Below are positions 1 to 11,056 of a stretch of 64,000 nucleotides of DNA, in pieces. The translations under genes were made by a program, and so were the position numbers. Source of the stretch: Rosa chinensis (Eukaryota; Streptophyta; Magnoliopsida; Rosales; Rosaceae); the NCBI RefSeq assembly GCF_002994745.2, contig NC_037094.1, positions 26,017,001-26,081,000 on the forward strand. The letters are read 5' to 3'. Each line of letters opens with the position of its first letter. Position 1 is the stretch's first letter. A model generated the notes under the pieces. The model was not told the DNA's origin, did no database searches, and was given only the letters and a program-made list of their open reading frames with translations.

Positions 1-384
1 GTTTCCACCATTCCTGCTCCATTAACCATTTAAAACAAAGAACTTGAGGAAATATAAAATTCACTATGGTGCTAATTTTAAGTTCAACATAAGTTACTAA
101 CAACCCGTTTATACAAGAAATTGCTAATACCCTTGCTTTCCTGTTTCCCGATACACTAGTGGTACATAAAGTCTAAGAGCTACATTTATGTAATTGTCAT
201 ATCTTCAGTGTGTAAGTGTGTATTGCTATGTGGATGAGTCATATACCTATGAAACAACTGACAGTTTGATTCACTACAGCAAATAAAGTCATAACATGGA
301 ACACAAATATGTACATCTTCTCTGCATGCTATAAATAAAAGGATCCCATGCAAATTACAATTTATAATTTAACCAAGTCTTTAC

Positions 385-1457
385 CGGGAATTTTGTTTAC
401 TAAAACACGCACTTTCTCTGCACGTTTCAAAGTAATATGAGCATCTCTTCCTGCTGTATAGCGATTATCATCCTGAAAGCACACAACACGGAAGGACAAT
501 GGAGTGAGATTTATTCCTTGAAGATTTTAAGTGGTTAGTATTGACAAAGTGAAACAGAAAGGACAATAATATGTGAAAAAGAAAAAATGAAAAAAAACGA
601 ATAGAATTCTCAACCCTATTGTATTCCTCTAGCCAGTATTCTTCTTGACAAGCAACCAACCACTTTTCAATCTTTTCTAGTATTTCTTTCCTGCTTAGAG
701 CTTCCTCTTTTGCCCTTGCAATTTGAAGCTCAATTTGTTCCAACAGGCATGCAGGGTCCACAACTCCTAAACATATTAAATACGCTAACAAGTTGACAAT
801 GAGTTTGTTGGTGCTGATCCATGAGTTTATATTTCGTATGAATTATACAAGTAATGGCAGTTCTTAGATCAGAAACTATTGGTTCAATGGACCAAGAAAT
901 AGTTTTATAAGGTAATACATCACTGATGGCATTCACTTACAATGAAGCTCTCTCGTATCTTAAAGCTACCACAACATTGCTATGAGTTTCCGTAGTCATA
1001 TACACAACCTAAAAGAACAAAGAAAGAAAGAAATTACCAGACTCTATAGCTTCATTTGAGTATTCTGCAGCACTCAGTATTTCTGTAACCATGTGAGACT
1101 GTCTGCATAACTCCTCCAGTTCCAACTTCTTTTTCAGAAGGATCTCTTTCAGCTTAATTGACTTGAGCTGCTCCAACTTTGACACTTCAGCTTCAACCTG
1201 CAGAAAGAAAGTTAATATATTTAATTAAACACATTTATGCTCCAAGTGTTGCTATAGAGCAGATGCAATGAAAAAGTATAACATATATCACCTTATCCGA
1301 GATCTCTAAACTCAAATAACATACTCACATCATTTAGCAGGTCTACAGAAAGAATGTTAGGCTCAGTGATTTCAAATTCTAAAGTAGCTATGCGACTAGT
1401 TACATTCTGATATTTCTTTTGCTCCTCCATGGTTGTATCCATCAGATTCCACATGTG
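385..1457 (-). pseudogene. MAP65/PRC1-type microtubule-associated protein fragment (four exons)
   Basis: MAP65 proteins bundle microtubules in cortical arrays and the phragmoplast. Four exons on the minus strand join with good splice sites: about 1457-1329, 1197-1038, 766-615 and 472-385. They encode MAP65 signatures such as [60 protein letters not shown] and [20 protein letters not shown]. Only this middle portion is present; the start and the C-terminal microtubule-binding part are missing. The 5' side abuts the XLG fragment at about 1457 in a different reading frame, so no intact chimeric protein is predicted. Retained introns show that genomic DNA was captured, not cDNA. The family call is secure; pseudogene status follows from the truncation. 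Confidence 0.8.
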
Positions 1458-1458
1458 A

Positions 1459-2582
1459 TATACTTAAGTACTTGTACATATTGCTTTGAATCATGAGCTT
1501 CATGTTCTGCACCTCCTCGGGAGTGAACTCGTTCCCATATAAGAACTTGGCCTAGTTCATGGAATAAACGAACGATAAACCAAGCATTTCTAAAATGTCA
1601 TACAATTTAAACAACATTACCTTGGTTAAGCCAATGCAAAGAAATATTGGAGTAAAAGTAGCAAAATGTAAACTCACCTGCTTGAAGATGGTGCTAGTTC
1701 TAGATCCCTCCAGACCAAATAACAAAAGTTTTTGAACTCTTGCCTGATCCAAGTATTCAGGGATGGACCTACTTGAAGGTTGTGTCATAGGCTCTTATAT
1801 TGCCCCATTTTGATTACGAGATGGTACAGGCAATGAGAATAATGAACAAATGAAACGGGTGGATGCCTGCCTGACAAAACCAAACTGCAATTGTATAAAA
1901 ATTCGACTTAAACTCATTTGTCTAAATTTAAACTCCCACAAAACAGGATTCCAATATTCACTGGTACGAGAGAACCTTTCCCCATATGTTTCCTTTAATG
2001 TTATTCTACCCTTCCTCCTCATATGTACCATCTTCATACACCCAGAAATGAGTATCTGGAGGCCACTGCACTTTGGCCAGTTGCAATGCAAGAATTAATA
2101 AGCTCAGACGATTAACAAATAAGTTCATTCAACTGCGAGCTTTTGGTTAATGATTTTGCATACCTTGAGCACCCTAAGCTCAATCTTTGTGATCTCTCTG
2201 CCATTCATGAATACATTAGTGTTCCCATTGCTGGCATCAGCCCGAAGCTTACCCCCAACATTCAGTTTCGGAGTAATGATACAATCAGGCTTCTCTCCCT
2301 CCTGAAATCAAATACACAAACACAATGAAACACAAATCCACAAAAGAACAACAACGATAAACACAACAAATGCTCATCCATTACCTTTCCCTAGAGGCTC
2401 GAATACTTATCGTACCAATACCTCCCAGGCTTCAACTTCTGATGAGGTACTTCACATCCCAAAATCTCACCCAGCTCTTCTTCCTTCAACTGCCTCCCAT
2501 TCACAACCAACTGCTGCAGCCAGAGCTGATTTGCCGGACACTCATATATTTTACCAATCTGGGTCTTCATATATTTCAATTG
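1459..2582 (-). pseudogene. Extra-large G-protein alpha (XLG) fragment with several stop codons
   Basis: XLGs are plant G-alpha-like proteins with an N-terminal extension and a C-terminal G-alpha domain. Five minus-strand exons are visible: 2582-2385, 2301-2164, about 2095-1976, 1866-1678 and 1551-1459. They encode [75 protein letters not shown] and [16 protein letters not shown]. The P-loop-like stretch reads [13 protein letters not shown], with R where relatives have G. In-frame stops disrupt exon 1 (TGG to TAG after SL), exon 3 (TAG after EEEG) and exon 4 (TAA after NQNGAI). The N-terminal third and most of the G-alpha domain are absent. The segment runs straight into MAP65 sequence. Confidence 0.8.
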
Positions 2583-2603
2583 CTAAATGTTATGTATCAA
2601 TCA

Positions 2604-2652
2604 TATTGTAATACAGAGTTTTGAAGTGCCATATTGTAATACAGAGTTTTGA
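2604..2652. repeat. Short direct repeat, two copies of about 22 bp
   Basis: ATATTGTAATACAGAGTTTTGA is repeated with a few bases between copies, just upstream (minus sense) of the first XLG exon. No function is inferred. Confidence 0.7.
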
Positions 2653-3002
2653 TTCATATAATTCTAGTAATCACATTCATAAACAATCACACAATGTCAA
2701 AAGTAAATTTGAATATCAAGGATCCTTAGGGTGCTGTAGTAGTGACAAGTGAGCCTAAGTGAATGTCATGACGTCAAAATCAGGTAGTACATGCTTAAAT
2801 GGAGGAAACATGAAGTTGACCTGTGCTTGGTGTAGAGTTGCTTGCCTCGGTAAGTGCCCTGAATCCGGGGTCCCTTTCAGTTTTCGCTCACAACATTTTT
2901 AAGAGAACCACCAAATCAGATGTTAATAATCTCGTCAGTACCCAACCTATACGAAGCAAAATCTATCATTCTATTATCAAAAGTAGGAGTCCAAAACAGA
3001 AA

Positions 3003-3480
3003 TCAAGTAAAAAGAGATTGAGAACAGACACAAGACATCGAGTTTGAGGCTGTTCGTATGAAAACCCTGAAAGTTTTCAGCTTTGCTGCGAGGAAGAGAG
3101 CACCAAGATCAAGTTTAAGGCTATTCGTTTGAAAACCTAGAAATTCAAGGAGTTGTTCATCAGAGATAGAACGATTGAAGATGTTCAAATTATGGAGATG
3201 CTCAAAGTCAAAACCCAGACAACTTCTTACCGACTTACAGTCGAGGAGAGAGAGGCCGTAGATGCCTCAACGAGTCGACGGTCGAAGAAAGGGGCTGAGA
3301 GGGGGAGGCCCACGGAGAGAGAAAGGAGAACGGCGAACGCAACTCCGGCTTCGGCTGGATGTGATAGAAGGAAGAGGAGAGCGGTCGGAGGTAGAGAAGG
3401 AGGAAGAGGAGGTCGGTGGCTAGTTTTTATCGCGGTGGTTAGGTTTGGGAATGAAAATTGTGGTTGTTAGTGAATATGAA
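3003..3480. other. GC-rich stretch with open frames but no recognisable gene
   Basis: Both strands are open here. The plus-strand frame (3153-3470) is Arg/Glu-rich and reads like translated low-complexity GC-rich DNA. The minus strand contains a diverged direct repeat (GGTTTTCAAACGAATAGCC and GGTTTTCATACGAACAGCC). Its place just inside the CACTA end suggests the promoter or 5' leader region of the element. I found no known domain. Confidence 0.35.
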
Positions 3481-3589
3481 TCTAGGGTGAAATATGACCA
3501 AGTGTTGGGAAGGAGTGAAAATTTGGCTCCCCGCTTACAAAATTTTAGGCTTAGTACTTTCCGCCTTTTTTTAAAATTTTGGATGAAAA

Positions 3590-3739
3590 GTATAGACATC
3601 GGTCGAATATAAGAAACGATGTTAACCGTATGAATAGAAATCAAATTTTTAAGAACTGATGTTAGAAAAACAATTTACATCGGTTGAAATCTTAACTGAT
3701 TTAAAAGACATGATGTCTATTAACCTTATTCTAGTAGTG
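3590..3739 (-). repeat. CACTA terminal and subterminal repeat region
   Basis: The terminus CACTACTAGAATAAGG lies on the minus strand at 3739-3724. Several copies of an ACATCGGTT / AACCGATGT-like motif follow within 130 bp in both orientations. CACTA transposases bind such subterminal arrays. Confidence 0.6.
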
Positions 3740-3742
3740 CGT

Positions 3743-4198
3743 GCTTCTTGAAATCTTGGGTGATAGACTGTCCCTTAGATTTCTGCAAAAAAAATTGTAT
3801 TAGAAATTCTTCATATTTTATATTATATATATTTTTTAAATAATAATATATTAATAAAAAAAATTATTATTAAGAAAACGGGCCGGATCATTAACAAATC
3901 GGATCAACCTAAATCCGTATTTGATCAGTTAAATAAACCGGTTAACGGATTCGGATCATTAACGGATTAAAATTTTTGATCCAAACCCGTCCAATAACCA
4001 CAGATCTTGAACGGGTCCATATAAAAATCCAGTCCATTTGTTTCCTCAAGAATTTGGCTATAAAGGAAGTTCCAACAATTACTTTTCAGACTTGGAGCAA
4101 GAGATTTTCTTCCAGGTTGCATATTTGCAGCAAAAAGTTTCAAGGTATAAATTTAACTTTGAATGAATCTTAATTTCTTATGATAATATGATATAGTG

Positions 4199-4229
<31 letters not shown>

Positions 4230-5690
4230 ATGGTTGTTATTTGTTGATTTTGATCCATGTTTCAAACTTTTAGTTTTGTTCATAACGATATTGAATTATT
4301 GATGTTGTGTTTCAACTTTGGAATTAAATCAAAGGACTATAGTATTACTAATATTGTTTAGTTAATGAATTCATGATAATAGTATGTAGGTGCTCAATTG
4401 ATTGTGAAAATACAAGGACATAATGTGTTTTCTGGAAAAAGGGGATTGCAAGGCACGTATCAATCCTTACTGGGCAGAAATCAAAGAATTCATACAGAAC
4501 ACCAGATTTTTGGTTATGCAGTGAAAACCTCAAGTATGAGATTAAAAACACTGCGGGGCACTTACTCTTGAGAACCCAAAAAAAACAATTAACTTATAAC
4601 GAAGGATATGTTCTTTACAAAACTCAAGTAGCACTCAATTTGCTACACTCACTAGACAAAACTATCAAAAAGCTTGTCTTTAATCTTGAACTCTTTCTTC
4701 ACTTGAACGATCGCCAATTATCACTCTCCTTTCTTCACAGCTTCTCTACTGATCTCAAGAGAATTTATGCATATGAGAAACACAATCAAGACACTTAAGC
4801 ATGGAACAAGTGCCTTTGACTCTTATGACAACTCCAACCTTAAGCAAACAAGCAAGACTACTCAAATAATTCTTGCATCCATGGTTTACCCATATGGACG
4901 TCTCTTTTTTGAATATATTCAGAACCAACGTGTGTATCAATCAACCAAGAATCTACCCTAATTATGATCCTATTAGGAAACAAAATCTTTTTGATTAAGG
5001 ATAACTAATTAAAAACATCAAATCCTAAAATACCGGATTTCAATAATCTGATTTTATCAACAGAAAAATATCTTTATATAAAAAATATTAAACCTGAAAG
5101 ATACTTTCCTAGATCAAACACACTTTAACACACGGGGCTGATTCAAAAGGATACTTCATTGTTTTGTATGGGAATGCCAATACACCAAGTACAAAGCTTG
5201 CACCTACAGATTGTTCATTCTTTGCTTTGTTGTATGGAGAATTGGAGATACTAAAGAAGAAGACAGATTAGTTAATTAACAGAGATGAAGAATTCCAAAG
5301 CCAAACAGAACAAAGCAATTATAATAGCTCTTGTTTTTTTTGTTCTATGTTCATTATTTGCTTTGTTGTTGACGTTCTATTTATTTATTTTTTTCATTCT
5401 TTGCTGATAAATGAACTTGTAGATGATATGTATTATAGTATAATTGAGTAATTAGAATGCGGATTTGCAGGCAACTATGTCTAATACGACTACAACAACT
5501 ATCATGCTCGAAATTTGACTAAATCAATTACATACATAAATGTCTTTAGCCTTACTGAGGCTCTCCTGAAACTGCATCGGGTTACGCTTCAGCGTTTTAA
5601 AATATTGGTGTTTAGAAAAAACACTAAAAGTACTTATACAAGTGCTTTCTTTTTGTGTGATTTTTAAGAATCATTAAAAAAAAATATTGA
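3743..5690. other. Intergenic, AT-rich, no gene seen
   Basis: No open frame here resembles a protein. It includes a run of GGATC/CGGATT motifs around 3890-3990 that may be a transposon relic, and an (AT)n microsatellite at about 4198-4220. Confidence 0.5.
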
Positions 5691-6109
5691 AATCCAGTCT
5701 AATTGGGAGGTTCAGCCCCATGTCCGGTTCCATTTATTATAGATAAATTATAACCCAGGGGGACATAAAAACTTGAACCCCGTGCCATACAAAAAGAAGC
5801 AAGTAATTGAGATAGCAAAATACAAAGTGAAACTCCCAAGAGGAGCCCATGAAAACCAAGATTAAGAAAATCTGTAATGAGGATGGAAATAGAGATTCTG
5901 ACCAAAAGAAGAATAAGAAAAGGTGGTAGCCCACCAAACATAGTTATCTACACTGGCACCATAGTCTGCCAATTTGTCTGCTACCGAGCTTCCTTCTCTA
6001 AAGATGTGGGAGATGTGAACATTCATATGATGGGCTGTATGTAAGCAATTGCCCCAAATTGTACGAAAACACCAAGGAATAAACAGGGGTTTCTTGAAAA
6101 ACTTTAACA

Positions 6110-6437
6110 TAAGCAAAGAGTCCACTTCCAACCATAGATTATGCCACCCCCTTGTCCAAGCTAAGCTCATTGCCTCAATGACAGCTAACATCTCTGCATC
6201 TAGAGCACCAGGCACTTTAAAACATTGGCAAAGAAGGCCCCCCATAAACTTGCCTCATTGTATGAAGACGTCAAGGAACAGGCAAGGGTTCCTTGAAATA
6301 CTTTAACATAAGCAAAGACTGACTTTCGACCATAGATTATGCCACCCCTTTGTCCAAGCTAAGCACATTGCCTCAATGACAGCTAACATCTCTACATCGA
6401 GAGCACTAGGCATTTTAACACTGGCAAAGAAGGCCCC
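6110..6437 (-). repeat. Partial tandem duplication inside the LINE RNase H
   Basis: About 130 bp encoding the ALDxEMLAVIEAMxLAW...GWHNLW stretch occurs twice, at about 6110-6243 and 6308-6437, with scattered differences. RNase H has one such stretch, so this is a local duplication after or during insertion. Confidence 0.75.
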
Positions 6438-6551
6438 CAAAAACACTGCCTTACTAGTTCGAACGATCCCGCTATAACCTGCAAGTGAAGGATCATGAAA
6501 AGACTCATATGTGTTCACTTTCACCCAATTAAAAAGAGGGGGTTGTCATAA

Positions 6552-6797
6552 GAGCAAGTTCACCCGTTGGGTCACCAGGTCACATACTATTCACTATTTT
6601 TTAGTGTTAATTTCACCCTCTAGTTCACAAGCACAGTGTATTTCGTGCCCTGGGTCACCCTGTACAGTGTTCTGGGTCACTATGGTGACCTGCACAGTGT
6701 ATTTAGTGCCCTGGGTCACGGGCACAGTATATTTAGTGATCCAGAGAAAAAGCAGTGAATAATAAATGACCTGATAACCCAACGGGTGAACTTCCTC
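6552..6797. mobile_element. PIF/Harbinger (Tourist-like) MITE, 246 bp, inside the LINE
   Basis: The terminal inverted repeats GAGCAAGTTCACCCGTTGGG and GAGGAAGTTCACCCGTTGGG extend imperfectly for about 45 bp. The element is flanked by TAA on both sides (6549-6551 and 6798-6800), the 3-bp TSD of the PIF/Harbinger group. Removing it rejoins the LINE frame between RPAAPRVMQVL and PPLFNWVKVN, so it inserted after the LINE. Confidence 0.85.
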
Positions 6798-7000
6798 TAA
6801 CACTTGCATAACTCTAGGGGCTGCAGGCCTCAAAGGTGAGAGACCCAGAAGCTCAAAAATTGGAAATGACTGGGAGTTAAAAGAAGGGATAAAAACCAAA
6901 CATGTTGATTCCTTAAAAGAAAATATTAGCTTATCTTTAAAATTAAAAGTCACCTCCATCATGCTTTAATCTGTTACGTTCCATCCAAAACTCCAGAGGA

Positions 7001-9555
7001 TATTGCAAAAAGAAATAAACCAAAGAAACTTGGAAGAAATAGAGAGGTTAGAAATGAATCAGCTTAATATGTCCAATCCTAAAAATAAACATCAAGTGTT
7101 TTTACAAAAAAAAAAAAAAGAAGAAGTACTTATATTATGTGAAAACAGCATGCAATGGAAGACCTACATAACAAAAGCACTTCTATAGAAGAAATCCTAA
7201 ACTTGATCCAGATATGCATGGGATTGAATTATGAATTGATTCTGTGATTACAAAAGGGGGGACTTGTGCTTTATAGACTATCCCTCCCATTAAGGATTCA
7301 GCTAATAGGAACCCAACTGTGCCTCTTAAAGTTCTTATTCATCTCAACGTACTGGGCTTTCTCAACAAATAAACATGGGCGTTTTAGTTCATTTGCAACT
7401 TAGACTTCATGTTAAATACGACCACCGAATGCAAATTTGATTATTTGTTCTACAAGCTTATGACAAATTGTCGCATCGACTTAGGTAAACTATGATCAAT
7501 TCAAAATACTCTTACAATTAAGGAGACCATCAATTCATCATGGTTAATTTGGACTAGGTTGGTGATACATGTGTTCTATAATGGTTTTTTTTTTCTTTTT
7601 TCTCTAAATGTCCATTACCAAACTGTTTATTTCAACTGAAGAGTTACATAAGGTACCATTAGTGTAACTCGGAAATTACTCTAAGCCAATCATGTCACTA
7701 AAATTAATTAATAGACTAAAGAGATCTTCATGGCCTGAAATTGTTACCAGTCCTACCAACTGAGTGAAGTCCAGGAGGCCAGTCCTTGAGTTAACTTTTT
7801 TTTTTTTATATAATTAAAATCAATCCATTCCAATATTAATAAAAAGAAAAGTTAGAAGTAGGATTGCAGATACAAATATGAGTCGAGAATGACATACTTC
7901 TAACCCAAAAGTCAGGTTAGCGGATCTAAATATACTTTCCTCGTTAGCCAATTAAGCCGCGCAGCAAAAAAGCCATCAAGTTCTTAAGTGAATAACCAAG
8001 TACTCTATCAAGCTGGTAAGACATCTTCCAAATTACTCTAAGTAAGGCTCATCTAATCGAAGATAGTGAAGTGACTGCCCCAAATAAGAACGCAGGCCAC
8101 CACACAGACTTGAGCGTCTGGATTTTATGCACTAGTAGATGTTAGTTCTTAGTGATATTTCAGACAATTTTTCCATGGACTTTATGCATCCTCTTTCGTT
8201 TTTTTAATTTTTTATTTTATTTCCCCAATGTTGGATTAGGTAGCTCTAGTATGTGGAGTGTTAAAGAATAGCCATGTATAATTGTATAACGAGGTAGTGG
8301 CTCTAATGCGTCCAAGTTGTCCATTTCAATCTTCAAAAACGTGCATAATATCCTTGGTAAGATGGTACCGAAAATAATAATAATAATAATAACAACAACA
8401 ACCACAACAAAAACAAAATGGATAAGAGAAATAGGATTAGTTTGTGGGTTGAGGTATTTGACACATATTGTTTGACCTATTGTTGATGTCTTGAACGACG
8501 GTTAGGTTACAATTGGACAGATTCTTCTACCGACTTCTGGGTAGGGACCAATCTGGAACTCTAGTACAAGTATTTCCTTTGGGTCTACCATTACAGTACA
8601 AGTATAGCACCAATGGTTTTTACTTTTTTCCTTTTTTTTTTTTGTTACAAAAAGTTTGGAGAGAGAACGACCATCCTACATCTCCACGTCAGGACAGACC
8701 TACAACTTCGACCTTAAAGGATTGATGTAGGACACACCGACACGTACATGTCTACACGACCCCAAATATATGAATTTCCACGGGAGATTTGCATATGGCT
8801 TGACTTAATGTAAGATTGCTAATAGAGGGGATCGAATTTGAATTGAGGCTCAACCACAAGTACGCTCATACCAACTAAACTTACTCGCTGCTGAATTTTA
8901 CTTTTGTTTGTAGGAAATGATATTATTGTTTTATCAAACAAAAAAGAAATGATTATGACATTTAGTCCATGACCAATCACTCAAATACCTTACTTAATTA
9001 CAACTTTATATAATAAGATAAATAAATCTATTGTAACTTATTTATTATTCTTCACTATTTAATTTATATCCAATGTAGTCGAGTATAAATGAATAAATAA
9101 TTGATTGAATAGAACATGGCTCAGTTTGGTTATAAGTTCGTGCTAAATTTTTTTTTCTAGAAAATGAATACTATAATTTTTTTTAACAGATATTATTAGT
9201 TAGATATAGTAAAAACAACATTCATTTCAAGATTAATTCCATTTTGGTTTCTGTAATTTCATAATAAATTAACTACATAAAGAATGTTAGGTAAGTCTCT
9301 GATTGGGATCTAGAATTTCGATCTGGTAGCTTGTTGACGAAAGGGACATTTGCCTTGAAATCATGCAGAGACAGAAGTAAATTATACAACAACGACTTCT
9401 TTTTTTGGGCACTCATGAACTGAGTATAGGTCTTCATTACACAACAATTGAAAACTGTACTGGGATTATTATTTTGTAAAGAAATTATGATCAAGAGAAA
9501 GTATAATATATCAAAATTAAGAATAATTAGTCGACCAGCCTTTTAGAGAGTCTTG
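7001..9555. other. Intergenic, no gene seen
   Basis: AT-rich sequence without convincing coding potential. It contains an (ATA)n/(ACA)n microsatellite at about 8374-8405. At about 8815-8880 the minus strand has a weak tRNA-like stretch (AGTTGGTATGAGCG followed by AATTCGATCCCC), possibly a SINE head. Confidence 0.45.
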
Positions 9556-9668
9556 ATTTTTTTTATCAGATAAACAACTCAAATGCTATAACTAGTCTTT
9601 CGTGAGTCGAACTGACAACCTCCTACTTACTAAAGAAATACTATGCTACCAGACCAAATGGTATTGGG
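9556..9668 (-). mobile_element. tRNA-derived SINE-like element
   Basis: Minus strand: the head has TGGTCTGGTAGCATAG (A-box-like) and GTCAGTTCGACTC (B-box-like), and the tail ends TTTATCTGATAAAAAAAA. A second copy with the same head and tail lies at 54528-54649 and has a clear target duplication. None was found for this copy. Confidence 0.6.
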
Positions 9669-9772
9669 CTAAATATTACCAGTGTAATATAAAAAAATTC
9701 ATATGAAATAAAATTACAAAAAGAATTAAACTAAAAAATAATGTAACCAATTGACAATGCAAGATTTGCGTT

Positions 9773-11039
9773 ATATTTACTTCTCCTATTTGATACAATA
9801 ATGTAATGCCTAAATTTTTTGGATCATACCTAACACTTCAGGGAGCCAAAAAGCAAACTCTAGGGTTTGAGCAGAGAGCGACGGCGGCACTCTTCTAAGG
9901 ATCCGTTGGTACCAAAGATGTGGCGATGAAGGCGTTGATTGCGTCTTTGATCGTGTTCTTGTTCAGCGTTGGCAGGTGTGGCGTAGATTTGAGTTGGGAT
10001 TCGTCTCCGATCTCGGATTTGCAATGCTGCGTTTGGTCCAGCAGGCTAGGTTCGATGGGGTTGGATTCTGATCGCATGTTGTGGCGATGGGGTAGGCCAC
10101 CTGAGTTAGGCGCGACGAGGTTAACGACGAAGGTTGGAATGTCCGTCGCAGGGAGGTTTCTTGGCTATGGTTGTCGACACCTTTATCGGGGATTGACGGT
10201 TGAGAAGCGAGGGGCACAAGCACGGCGGGCTGCTGTGTTTCAGAGCAGATGCACGACGGCAGTGCAGCAAATGTCAGTGACGATGTGATCTGGGATAAAG
10301 GCACGGCAGGGAGTGCTGATTCCAGGTGTGCAGTAATCAAGGGTGCAACACAGGGCAGCGACGGTACTGAGTTTCCTCACCGGAGCCGACCTTGATTGGG
10401 TGCCCATATCAGTCTTTTGGGTGCCTAGAATAAGGTCATGGGCTTGGGGGCTGGGTTGGTGTTGGGCCCAAAACAGAGCCCAATGGTTGGGCTTGAGTTC
10501 TCCACAGTTTTGGATTTGGGACCCAGGAGGGGTTTTGGATGCTTGCTTGCTCATATGAGTTCTTCTAATTATTTCAGGTGTGTCGTGCTTAAGTGCAGGC
10601 AGATTGCTTATTACTATGTCTATAAAAAATCTCTGTATAATCACGCTGTGAGTACCACAATTGCGTGCATGGCGAGCAGTGTTAATTGTGCTGGGACGAA
10701 CATAGTTTTAAGTTATCTACCGATCCCTTACATGCACGAATTACAGATTCTGCTGGTTTGGTCTCCAAATCTCGAGGTCGTGGCTATGGTCTCATTGTTG
10801 GTAATTATCTTGAGAAGGCTGAGAATTTATCTTCAGTTTTCTATTAGTTTCTCTTTAAGTGATTCAGAGCAGTATTTTATTGTACATGAACTTCCTGCTG
10901 ATGTAGTACACCTTATGGTTTGTTCTAGCTTAGCTCTAGTTTCAAGCCGTCTGTGGCTTGTGTCTGCTCCCAAGATTTTTTGGGATGTCATTCTAAACGA
11001 TTATAATCTTTAAAAGTTTTAATGAATTCACTTTTCAAA
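9773..11039 (+). mobile_element. Retroposon of unknown family with a 17-bp target duplication
   Basis: AATGCAAGATTTGCGTT occurs exactly at 9756-9772 and 11040-11056, as expected for target-primed insertion. The insert is more GC-rich than its surroundings and has two open frames on the plus strand (about 9920-10288 and 10438-11013). The second ends HELPADVVHLMVC..., vaguely like the last residues of LINE RNase H domains. The 3' end is a short CTTTTCAAAA, not a long poly-A. It could be a non-autonomous LINE derivative or a processed copy of an unknown transcript. No protein family is recognised. Confidence 0.6.
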
Positions 11040-11056
11040 AATGCAAGATTTGCGTT

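Larger units (their letters stand above)
1..3739 (-). mobile_element. End of a CACTA (En/Spm-like) transposon carrying host gene fragments
   Basis: Read on the minus strand, the element begins at 3739 with CACTACTAGAATAAGG, a typical CACTA terminus. Inside it (about 3590-3720) are short direct and inverted motifs around ACATCGGTT and GATGTTA, as in CACTA subterminal regions. The inward sequence carries an XLG fragment and a MAP65 fragment on the minus strand. No transposase is visible. The opposite terminus is not in the window, so the element is cut by the window start. The 3-bp target duplication (CGT at 3740-3742 on this side) cannot be checked. That everything from 1 to 3739 belongs to one element is an inference. 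Confidence 0.55.
5697..7000 (-). mobile_element. Truncated LINE (non-LTR retrotransposon) with RNase H-like C-terminus
   Basis: Minus-strand coding remnants run from about 7000 (WMERNRLKHDGG, the tryptophan/ERN linker after the reverse transcriptase of plant LINEs) through RPAAPRVMQVL and FNWVKVNTYESFHDPS to the RNase H domain. That domain has ALDAEMLAVIEAMSLAW, NLWLEVDSLL and FREGSSVADKLADYGAS, i.e. the RVT_3-type RNase H found at LINE ORF2 ends. The reverse transcriptase itself is absent, so the copy is 5'-truncated. It is broken by stops, by a partial internal duplication and by a MITE at 6552-6797. It is dead. Confidence 0.8.

Noticed and set aside
3153..3470. Arg/Glu-rich open frame (105 codons)
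   Set aside because: GC-rich low-complexity translation within a transposon end; no domain, and the opposite strand is equally open.
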